Shown here: positions 1-8,400 of the stretch, piece after piece
Layout: every line of letters begins with the position of its first letter
Position numbering within the stretch: the stretch's first letter is position 1
NCBI GenBank assembly: GCA_012838875.1
Contig: DUOL01000007.1
Location: forward strand, 1-20,620
From: Bacteroidales bacterium
GTDB lineage: Bacteria; Bacteroidota; Bacteroidia; Bacteroidales; WCHB1-69
Reading direction: 5' to 3'
DNA length: 20,620 bases
Made by a program: the position numbers and the translations under genes
The notes under the pieces: generated by a model
The model's input: the letters and a program-made list of their open reading frames with translations, nothing else
Databases searched by the model: none
Told to the model about the DNA's origin: nothing

Positions 1-77
1 AAGGAGAAAAAGAGCGACTTTAGAAGCTCCTTTTTCGACTATGCTATTCATAGCTCCTTCCTGCGGACTTGGAGGCG
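1..77 (+). repeat. Terminal direct repeat, left copy (77 bp, identical to 20544-20620)
   Basis: Bases 1-77 and 20544-20620 are identical in the same orientation, so the window starts and ends with the same sequence. It covers the hairpin core of the dispersed repeat. The length equals a k-mer size widely used by short-read assemblers, so the identity may be graph overlap at a repeat node rather than two independent observations. Confidence 0.9.
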
Positions 78-115
78 GAGACCGACCCCGAGCGTAGCGA
101 GGGGGCACGCCCTAA
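1..115 (+). repeat. Right part of a ~170-bp structured dispersed repeat (copy A)
   Basis: Compared with the reverse complement of copy B (10053-10223), this stretch shares the block GCGGACTTGGA (63-73) and a 34-bp terminal block at 82-115 that is identical in inverted orientation to 10053-10086. Bases 1-61 hold most of a long imperfect hairpin; its apical stem pairs GAAAAAGAGC with GCTCCTTTTTC. The missing left part of the element is seen at 20491-20543, because bases 1-77 recur at 20544-20620. No coding potential is supported. It lies downstream of the tRNA-Leu gene. Confidence 0.75.
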
Positions 116-170
116 TTAAAATTAAAATTATCATACTCCTTATTAATGGGCTAATGTATTGAGGGATAAT

Positions 171-204
171 AAAAAAACGGAGTGAATTAAAATTCATTCC
201 GTTT
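171..204 (-). terminator. Rho-independent terminator downstream of tRNA-Leu
   Basis: A 14-bp stem, AAAACGGAATGAAT pairing with ATTCACTCCGTTTT (one G-U) around a TTTA loop on the minus strand, is followed by a run of T. It lies about 20 bases past the tRNA 3' end. The near symmetry means it could also stop transcription from the other side. Confidence 0.7.
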
Positions 205-221
205 TACTGTTTTTGTTTTTG

Positions 222-305
222 TGCCCAGAACAAGAGTCGAACTTGCACGGGAGTCCTCCCACTACCCCCTCAAAGTAGCGTGTCTACCAATTCCACCATC
301 TGGGC
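222..305 (-). tRNA. tRNA-Leu (anticodon GAG)
   Basis: On the minus strand the acceptor arms GCCCAGA and TCTGGGC pair perfectly, followed by discriminator A. The D-arm region contains AATTGGTAGA. The anticodon stem CTACT/GGTAG (one T-G pair) encloses the loop TTGAGGG, giving anticodon GAG, which reads CUU and CUC leucine codons. A long class II variable arm (GGGAG-GA-CTCCC) and a T-arm with loop TTCGACT complete the cloverleaf. Length is 84 nt. CCA is not encoded, so it must be added after transcription. Confidence 0.93.
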
Positions 306-367
306 TAAATCAGGCTGCAAAATTACACTTTTTTTTCAATTAATTCATTTTACCTGCTTTTTTTCTA

Positions 368-399
368 CAAAAAAAGACGACTTCTTGAAAGCCGTCTTT
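368..399 (-). terminator. Terminator of the infC-rpmI-rplT operon
   Basis: On the minus strand AAAGACGGC pairs with GTCGTCTTT (8 of 9 positions) around a 9-nt loop, and the 3' arm runs directly into a T tract. It lies about 40 bases beyond the rplT stop codon, the expected place for the end of this operon. Confidence 0.7.
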
Positions 400-441
400 A
401 ATCACATTACATAATCACTCTTTTACAATTTTTGTTTTTCG

Positions 442-789
442 CTATTTTTTAACGAGGTCTACAATCGCTTTAAATGCCTGTGGGTGATTCATTGCGAGGT
501 CGGCGAGGGTTTTACGATTCAGTTCGATGCCCTTCTTTGCTACTAATCCCATAAATGCGGAATAGGATAAGCCGTGCTCACGAACGCCCGCATTAATACG
601 GGTAATCCATAAACTTCTAAAAGCTCTCTTTTTATTTCTTCTATCTCGGTAAGCGTATTCTTGTCCTTTTTCCCAAGTGTTCTTGGCTACGGTCCAGACA
701 TTTTTGCGCTTTCCGAAGTACCCTTTCGTACGTTTTAGAATCTTTTTTCGTCTTGCTCTGGAAGCAACGCTGTTTACTGCTCTTGGCAT
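442..789 (-). CDS. rplT: 50S ribosomal protein L20
   Basis: L20 binds 23S rRNA early in large-subunit assembly. The 115-residue product has the usual length and the family hallmarks: N-terminal MPRAVNSVASRARRKKILK, a basic extended N-terminal half (GYFGKRKN, RDRRNKKRAFRSLWI), and a C-terminal globular part with RINAGVREHGLSYS and LNRKTLADLA. The start ATG has the Shine-Dalgarno AAAGGAG six bases upstream (796-802, minus strand). It is last in the infC-rpmI-rplT operon, separated from rpmI by 84 bases that hold a hairpin. In several bacteria L20 represses its own operon by binding mRNA; no such site is proven here. Confidence 0.98.
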   Translation of the reverse strand: MPRAVNSVASRARRKKILKRTKGYFGKRKNVWTVAKNTWEKGQEYAYRDRRNKKRAFRSLWITRINAGVREHGLSYSAFMGLVAKKGIELNRKTLADLAMNHPQAFKAIVDLVKK

Positions 790-812
790 AATGTTCTCCT
801 TTCTTTTTTACG

Positions 813-852
813 TCAGCGGTTTATTCATATTTATAAACTCTTTTTTGGCTGA
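813..852 (-). promoter_or_regulatory. Hairpin in the rpmI-rplT spacer (possible L20 control element)
   Basis: The outer arms TCAGC (813-817) and GCTGA (848-852) and the inner arms GTTTAT (819-824) and ATAAAC (833-838) pair around an 8-nt loop, with an asymmetric internal loop rich in A on the minus strand. The structure ends about 10 bases before the rplT Shine-Dalgarno. The stem is short and AT-rich, so it may be incidental. Confidence 0.3.
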
Positions 853-873
853 TGGTAAAGTTAATAATTAATT

Positions 874-1071
874 TTATTGAAGTCCTAACATCTCTTTAAT
901 AGTATGTTGCATGGTTTTATCCACGAGAGTACTATACGCTAAATTACGTTTTCTCTTAGTCGATTTTTTCGTAAGAATGTGACTGTGATAAGCGTGATGT
1001 CTTTTTACTTTTCCAGTGCCGGTAAGAGTAAATCTCTTTTTAGCAGCGGATTTCGATTTCATTTTTGGCAT
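874..1071 (-). CDS. rpmI: 50S ribosomal protein L35
   Basis: The 65-residue product is a small, very basic large-subunit protein with the L35 signature: MPKMKSKSAAKKRFTLTGTG at the N-terminus, then the His-rich basic stretch VKRHHAYHSHILTKKSTKRK, and a short C-terminal helix ending in MLGLQ. Length is typical. It sits between infC and rplT in the widely conserved order, with about 50 bases to the infC stop, so it is translated from the same mRNA. Confidence 0.98.
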   Translation of the reverse strand: MPKMKSKSAAKKRFTLTGTGKVKRHHAYHSHILTKKSTKRKRNLAYSTLVDKTMQHTIKEMLGLQ

Positions 1072-1120
1072 TTTTACAATTTTTTTTTAATAGTTACTAT
1101 TTTGAGTTTTTTGTAATGTT

Positions 1121-1684
1121 CTATTTTTTCGGATTAAGAATAATCATCATACGTTTTCCCTCTAATTTGGGTAGTTGTTCAGGTTTCCCGTAGTCTTCAA
1201 CAGCTTTAGCAAATTCTAAAAGTTTCAACTCGCCTTGGTCTTTGTAAATAATAGAGCGTCCTTTAAAAAAGATATCTACTTTAACTTTACAACCATCTTT
1301 TAAAAATTTAATCGCATGATTAACTTTAAAATTAAAATCATGTTCATCAGTTTGTGGTCCTAACCGAATCTCTTTCACAACCACTTTAGCAGTTTTAGCT
1401 TTTATCTCTTTTTGTTTTCTCTTTTGTTCGTACAGGAACTTTTTGTAATCCATGATTTTACAAACAGGTGGATTGGCTTTCGGAGAAATTTCTACTAAAT
1501 CAAGTTCTAATTGATTAGCTAACTCTAAAGCTTCTCGCAGCGTCATGATTTTTGCTTCTGATAGTTGTTCACTAACTACACGAATCATCGGAGAAGTGAT
1601 GAATTCATTGATTTTATGTAATGCTTCCTGTTTATTGCTTGGCGTCCTGCGACGATTACCAGGGGAATTAGTTTGTGTTGCGAT
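1121..1684 (-). CDS. infC: Translation initiation factor IF-3, non-AUG start
   Basis: IF-3 binds the 30S subunit, blocks premature 50S joining and discriminates against wrong start codons. The N-domain (about residues 22-100) contains VRVVSEQLSEAKIMTLREAL-like sequence and LDLVEISPKANPPVCKIMDY; a basic linker (YEQKRKQKEIKAKTAK) leads to the C-domain with VKEIRLGPQTDEHDF and RMMIILNPKK. The first ATG in frame (1588) would give 155 residues and remove conserved N-terminal sequence. The frame stays open upstream to a TAG at 1688-1690 and reads IATQTNSPGNRRRTPSNKQE then ALHKINEFITSP, typical of the IF-3 N-terminus. No ATG, GTG or TTG occurs in that stretch. AAAGGAG (1693-1699) lies 8 bases before an ATC codon at 1682-1684, giving 187 residues. 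Rare AUU/AUC-type starts on infC are a known autoregulatory feature in other bacteria. Confidence 0.93.
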   Translation of the reverse strand: MATQTNSPGNRRRTPSNKQEALHKINEFITSPMIRVVSEQLSEAKIMTLREALELANQLELDLVEISPKANPPVCKIMDYKKFLYEQKRKQKEIKAKTAKVVVKEIRLGPQTDEHDFNFKVNHAIKFLKDGCKVKVDIFFKGRSIIYKDQGELKLLEFAKAVEDYGKPEQLPKLEGKRMMIILNPKK

Positions 1685-1692
1685 ACTCTATA

Positions 1693-1699
1693 CTCCTTT
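1693..1699 (-). promoter_or_regulatory. infC Shine-Dalgarno that sets the non-AUG start
   Basis: AAAGGAG on the minus strand, 8 bases before the ATC codon at 1682-1684. An in-frame TAG (1688-1690) lies between them, so the frame cannot begin further upstream. rplT in the same operon has the same AAAGGAG sequence before its ATG. Confidence 0.7.
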
Positions 1700-1743
1700 C
1701 TTTAAACGTTTTACAATCTTTTTTTATTTTAATAAAATGGTTG

Positions 1744-1751
1744 CAAAAATA
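1744..1751 (-). promoter_or_regulatory. Putative -7 box of the infC operon promoter
   Basis: TATTTTTG on the minus strand matches the Bacteroidota -7 consensus TANNTTTG exactly and lies about 60 bases before the infC start. No clear -33 TTG element is seen at the usual spacing. It stands back to back with the ruvA promoter. Confidence 0.4.
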
Positions 1752-1798
1752 CAACTTTTTTTATTACGTTAAATATTTATCTTCATTTTCTATTTTTA

Positions 1799-1806
1799 TA
1801 TCTTTG
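1799..1806 (+). promoter_or_regulatory. Putative -7 box of the ruvA-sprA promoter
   Basis: TATCTTTG matches the Bacteroidota -7 consensus TANNTTTG exactly, 21 bases before the ruvA ATG. The -33 element is not convincing. Confidence 0.45.
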
Positions 1807-1827
1807 CATTTTTTTAAACTCTTAGGT

Positions 1828-2418
1828 ATGATTACTTACATTACAGGAAAATTAATAGAAAAAAATCCGGCGTATGTTATTATTGAAACCGCCGGGGGCG
1901 TGGCGTATTATATACATATTTCCTTAAATACTTTTTCACAGATTAAATCGGAAGAAACGTTGAAACTCCTCACACACTACGTGGTTAAAGAGGATTCACA
2001 CCTATTATACGGTTTTATTGATGCCGAAGAACGCTCTTTTTTCAGATTACTAATCGCCGTTAGCGGAATCGGTCCTAATACCGCACGCCTCATCTTATCC
2101 TCACTTTCCGTTGGTGAATTATCGCAAGCTATTGCCAATGAGGATGTTCGTCTATTGACTTCTATTAAAGGAATAGGTACTAAAACAGCTCAAAGACTTA
2201 TCATTGAACTGAAAGACAAAATAACGAAAATTGAGACCCTATCTAATGACAATTTTTCTAAAACTAACAATAATAATAAAAATGAAGCGTTATCTGCTTT
2301 AATTTCCTTAGGTTTTGCAAAGAATACAGGAGAGGTTGTGTTGGAGAAAATTATAAAATCGGAGGGGAATGACCTTTCAGTTGAGGAACTTATTAAAAAG
2401 GCTTTAAAGTTGTTATAA
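1828..2418 (+). CDS. ruvA: Holliday junction branch migration protein RuvA
   Basis: RuvA binds four-way DNA junctions as a tetramer and loads the RuvB helicase during recombinational repair. The 196-residue protein starts MITYITGKLIEKNPAYVIIE, an OB-fold domain I (about 1-63). Domain II (about 64-140) has two helix-hairpin-helix motifs, VSGIGPNTA (78-86) and IKGIGTKTA (113-121), and a following RLIIELKDK. An Asn/Lys linker (140-152) leads to the small domain III that contacts RuvB (EALSALISLGF onward). The open frame continues upstream to 1675, but only the start at 1828 gives the conserved N-terminus and follows a promoter-like box. sprA begins 20 bases after the stop, so the two are probably co-transcribed. 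Confidence 0.97.
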   Translation: MITYITGKLIEKNPAYVIIETAGGVAYYIHISLNTFSQIKSEETLKLLTHYVVKEDSHLLYGFIDAEERSFFRLLIAVSGIGPNTARLILSSLSVGELSQAIANEDVRLLTSIKGIGTKTAQRLIIELKDKITKIETLSNDNFSKTNNNNKNEALSALISLGFAKNTGEVVLEKIIKSEGNDLSVEELIKKALKLL

Positions 2419-2438
2419 TCTAAACGAGCAGAAGAAAC

Positions 2439-5400
2439 GTGACTATCGGAAAAAACGCTAAATTTTATCTTGTTTCGACAGCAATCGTATGTACTTTGTA
2501 CTCTGTGATTTTGGCTGTCCCCGCTCCTAAACCCGAGCTCTATATCCCAAAATCTTCGTTGCAAAATGAGGCTTTGTATCCTGCGGAAACAAATAGTGAA
2601 TATCAGCAAATAGATGAAAATGATTGGCTGATAGATTTTCAAGATGGTGATTCTCCGATTACTCCACCCGATACAGGACTGCGTGTCCCTATTCCGCAAC
2701 CCGATAATAACCCTCTTAATGAAAATCAATATACAAGTCCGTTTTATCTTAATGACCCGTCAAACATGGGGACTAACATAGAATACGACCCTAATTCAAA
2801 TACCTTTAATTTTCAAAATTATATTGGAAACACGAATTACGGTCCCGGTGCTTCTATGGACATTAATGAATTTATAGATTACGATTTGCAAAAAAGTATT
2901 GAGGAGTATTGGAGAGAAAACGGCGTCCACTTTTCTGACGGTAGAAGTCGAAGAGGGGGTGGCTTGATTCCGCAACTTCATGTTGGGGGAGATGTGTTTG
3001 AAGGGATTTTTGGTAGTAATACTATTGATATAAGACCTTCAGGAAACGTGGAGCTCATTTTTGGGGTTATCTATAATCAAAATGATAATCCTAACTTACC
3101 TGTAAAACAACGAAAAATCACACAATTTAATTTTGATGAAAATATCCAGTTAAATGTACTGGCTAAAATCGGTGATAAAATCGATTTCAATCTGAATTAT
3201 AATACGGAGGCAAATTTTGATTTCGAAAATAAGATGAAATTAAAATATGAAGGAAAAGAGGATGAAATTATTAAATTGTTGGAGTTTGGTGATGTAACGA
3301 TGCCTTTAGCAAGTTCATTAATTGTGGGTAGTCAAAGCCTTTTCGGACTTAAAACCGAGTTGCAGTTTGGAAAATTGAATATCCTTGCTGTGATGTCTCA
3401 ACAAAAATCGGAGTCCAAAACCATTACCGTTTCCGGCGGTGCGCAAATGACCGACTTCTATTTTCGAGCTGATGAGTATGAAGAAAATCGGCACTTCTTT
3501 ATAAATCAATTTTTTAGAGACCATTATAGCCAGTATTTATCGACACTTCCCCTAGTTAGCTCTCCTATTGTTATTACTAAAATTGAAGTTTGGCGAACTA
3601 CTATCGGCTCGGCGACTACCAATAATCGTAATATTGTGGCTTTTACTGACTTAGGAGAAGGACGCGCTCAAGACGGCACAAGCTACATTCAATCCCCTAG
3701 AATTAATTATGTCGGGGGAGGTTATCCCGATAATCAAATAAACGATTTGTATCTTTTAGTTGATTCTTCTGAGATTAGAAATTTAAGTTCCGTTTCTACC
3801 AATTTGAATAGCAAAGGGCTTGCGTCAGGTGTCGATTATGAAAAAATTGAAAATGCTCGCTTGTTAGACCCGTCGGAATATACCTTTAATAGTAAATTGG
3901 GATTTATTTCATTAAATACTTCTTTAAATGCGGATCAAGTTCTGGCGGTATCTTATCAATATACTGTAATTGGTAGCGACAAAGTTTATCAAGTAGGTGA
4001 ATTTTCAAATGAGGTCTCGTCGCCGAAATGTATACGTGCTAAATTGCTGAAAAGTACTACTTTAAATACTAAGTCAACATTATGGAAATTGATGATGAAG
4101 AATGTGTATTCTCTTTCAGCTTACCAAATCCAACCGGATAAATTTAGATTGAACGTTCTTTATACAGGTGATGCTGAGGGTATTCCGAATGGTTTTTTCA
4201 ACTTAGGACCTAAAAAGGGAATTCCACTTATTCGTTTGATGGGATTAGACAATCTTAATCAACAGCAAGACCCGCATCCCGATGGAGTTTTTGACTTTAT
4301 CGATAATGCCGATAAGCAAGGGGGAACTATCAATGCTTACAACGGACGTATCTATTTTCCAACCGTTGAGCCTTTTGGAAAGGATTTGCGTGATTCTTTA
4401 GGTAATGACGAGTTTGCCGATAAGTATGCTTTCGATTCACTCTACACGATGACCAAAGCGATGGCGCAGCAGTATACTTCCCGTAATAAGTTTTATTTGG
4501 AAGGTACTTATAAATCATCTTCAGGTTCGGAGATAAACCTCAATGCAATGAATGTGCCTGAGGGGTCGGTAAAGGTAACTGCCGGAGGTATTACTCTTAC
4601 TGAAAATGTTGACTATACCGTTAATTACAGTATGGGTACCGTAAGTATTATCAACGAAGGAGTCTTAAAATCGGGAACGCCCGTTAGCATCTCTTTGGAA
4701 AATAAATCAACCTTCGGCATATCAACGAAATATATGTTCGGGACCGATTTAGAATACCGTTTTTCTGATAATTTTAATATTGGGGCAACGATTTTAAATT
4801 TACGTGAACAGCCTATAACGCAGAAAGTTAACTACGGAGACGAGCCGATTAAGAATACTATTTGGGGAATGCGAACAGCTTACAAAACAAAAGTCAATTT
4901 TATTACGAAAATGGTTGACTTTTTGCCCTTTTACTCTACTAAAGCTGAGTCAAATGTTCAATTTGAAGGAGAGTTTGCTCATTTTATTCCTGGGCATTCT
5001 CGGGCAGTCGGAAAGGACGGAACTACATATATTGATGATTTTGAAGCCACGAAATCGACTTTAGACCTGAAAAATGTAAATAGTTGGGTGTTAGCGTCAA
5101 CGCCGCAAATGCAACCGGCCCTTTTCCTGGAGGCTCGTCCTGTTACGGTTAACGACCACGACAGACGTAAGTTGGCGTATGGGTACAATAGAGCCAAATT
5201 AGCGTGGTATGTTATTGACCCTATTTTTTACCGTAATAATAGTGCAACTCCATCTAATATAACGAGAGCAGACCAGTCGAAACCTTACGCACGCGAGGTT
5301 TATGAAACCGAACTTTTCCCTTATAAACAACGTGCCAATGCCGCCGAAGCAACCTATATGGCAGTTTTTAATATGGCATTCTATCCCGAGGAGAGAGGTC

Positions 5401-8400
5401 CTTATAACTATGATGTGAGCGGAGCCGAAGGTTTTTCAAGCGGAGCAAATGCGGACGGAACACTTAAAGACCCTGAAAGTCGTTGGGGCGGGATTATGCG
5501 AAAAATGGATAATACCGACTTTGAAGCCTCTAATTACGAATATATTGAGTTTTGGATGATGGACCCGTTTATAGAAAATCCGAATCACCGAGGTGGAAAA
5601 CTCTATTTTAACTTAGGGGACATTTCAGAAGATATTTTGCGTGACGGACTTAAGTTTTTTGAAAACGGACTTCCCGCTGACGGCTCCGATGATGGGGTTG
5701 AGTATACCGTTTGGGGAAGAGTGCCAACCATACAGATGATTGTCAATGCGTTTGAAAATGACCCGAGCGCTCGTCAATATCAAGACGTAGGTTATGACGG
5801 ACTTTATGACGAAATTGAACGTACTCACTACGCAAATACCTACTTGAATTTATTGGAGGCTGAATTTGGAACGAATTCCGATATTTATGTTCAAGCTCAA
5901 CAGGACCCCTCTTCCGATAATTTCCATTACTTCAGGGGGAGAGATTATGATGACGCTAATGTGAAAATTTTAGAAAGGTATAAATACTACAACAACCCGG
6001 ACGGCAACTCCCCAACAGACAATCAATCTCCCGAATCATATCCGACAGCCGGTTCTACATTGCCTAACGTAGAAGATGTTAACAACGATAACACATTAAA
6101 CGAAGAGGAGAAATATTATCAATATGTTATTGATTTGAGTCCCAGTAAAATGGTGGTGGGTGAAAATTATATTAACGATGTTTTCGAAGCCGTTCCCGAA
6201 CCGCTACCCGATGGGTCAAGACCAACCACAAAGTGGTATCAATTTAAAATTCCGATTAGGAATCCGGATAAAGTTGTTGGAAATATAAACGGGTTTCACT
6301 CTATTCGCTTTATGCGTGTCTTTATGAAAGACTTTTCAGAACCCATTATTTGTCGGTTAGCCACTTTTGAATTGGTGCGGAGTGATTGGCGTACATACTC
6401 GTTGGATTTGATGGAAGATGGCGACTATATTCCGGGACAAGGCGATGGGAATACGACTATCAATGTTTCAACATTGAGCTACGAAGAGAACGCAAATAGA
6501 ACACCCATTCCGTATGTCTTACCTCCGGGAATTGAAAGAGAGCAAGGCTATGGTGGTACGCAAGTGTACTACGTTAATGAACAGGCACTTACAATGAAAG
6601 TTAAGGACTTGGCAGATGGGGATGCTCGTGCAATCTATAAAAACACCTCTTTCGACATTAGAAAATTTAAAAAATTGAAAATGTTCGTGCACGGTGAGAA
6701 AATGTTTGAGAATGACCACCTTGCTAACGGTGATGTAACCGTATTTATAAGGTTAGGCTCCGACTTTACGGAAAACTACTATGAATATGAAATCCCCCTT
6801 GAAATAACTCCTTGGGGAGTCGGAGCAGATTCAACGAGGATTTGGCCACGGAACAACCGTATGGAGATAGATTTAGCCGATTTTGTCGCAGCAAAACAAG
6901 AACGAAATAAACTCTTTAGAACAGGGGACTATTCCCTCACGGTTCCGTACGAAACAGTGGTAAACGGTCGCCTTATTACAGTAATGGGAACTCCTAACTT
7001 AGCCGAAGTGAAAACAATAATGATAGGGGTGCGAAATCCTAAAAAACAGACTCTCAATGACGGGGACGATATGCTTTCTAAATCAGTAGAAGTGTGGGTC
7101 AACGAGTTGCGACTGACCGGCTACGATGAGTCGTCAGGCTTTGCCGCTCGCGGACAAATGCGCGTGCAGTTGGCAGATTTAGGAGATGTTACCTTATCCG
7201 GAACATACTCTACACCCGGTTTTGGGACGCTGGAACAAAAAGTTACCGAAACCCAGCGGGAAACGCTATATACGATTGACGTTGCAACAAACGTTGACGC
7301 AGGTAAAATTCTATTTCCTCAAAAATGGAATATTAAAGTTCCCGTGCATTACGACTATAACCTCAATATGGCTCTTCCCGAATATAACCCCCTTAATCCG
7401 GACGTGAAATTAAAGGAAGATTTGAAAACCTATTTGAAAAAAGAAGAACGAGATTCCATTCGTAAAATGACTACGGAGATGGTGCAAAGGCAAAATGTCA
7501 ACATTATGAATGTGCGTAAAGAAAGGAATTTTGATAAAGAAATTAAGATAAGACCCTGGGATATTGAAAATTTAGACTTCTCTTATGCCTATTCGGAAGT
7601 AAAACGTAGAGATGTTGATACTGAATTTGATAACGAAATGAGACACGAAGGCGAAATCGGGTACTCGTTTAAACACAACCCAAAGAATTTCAAACCCTTT
7701 GCCTCATCTAAACATTTACGTTCTAAGTGGCTACAGATAATTCGCGACATTAATTTTACGTTGCTGCCGCAAATGTTCACTGTAAGAACTAACGTAACGC
7801 GTGAAATGAACGAATTTAAACTTCGCCCGAAGAGCAAAGGGAATATTATTATAGATACCTGTATCGTTAAAGATTTTCAGTGGGGACGTGTCTACAATTT
7901 ACGTTGGGACTTAACACAATCGCTGAAATTTGAATATAGCGCTACTTCAAAGACGCGAATAGATGAACCCGAAGGACGAATTGATACCCGTACGGAAAAG
8001 GATTCAATCTGGCGTAACTTTGGAAATGGAGGACGTGTTATCAATTTTAACCAGCGTTTTGATGCCTCCTATCAAATCCCGATTAATAAGATACCGCTCT
8101 TCAATTGGATTAATGCAAATGCCAGATATACATCCACATACGACTATTTGGCATCGGCGGTTTCAATGAAAAATCTCGGTAATGTTATCGAAAATTCTAA
8201 TACGATTCAAGGAAATGTAAACTTGAACCTTGTTACCCTTTATAACAATATTCCTTACTTGAAAAAAGTAAATCAAGGTATCGTAAGACTACAAGAGCAG
8301 AAACATAAACAACAAAGTAGGGACCAAAAAGGAAAAACAGAGGAAGGGAAAGGTAGAAAGCAGAAATTTGACCCAAGTATGGGACAAGAGTATGCGGACA

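Noticed and set aside
1675..1827. Longer ruvA start at 1675
   Set aside because: The extra 51 codons are hydrophobic, AT-rich and cross the infC start and both promoters; the RuvA N-terminus begins at 1828.
2190..2729. 179-codon antisense frame across the ruvA-sprA junction
   Set aside because: It is the shadow of two well-supported genes, low-complexity and without family features.
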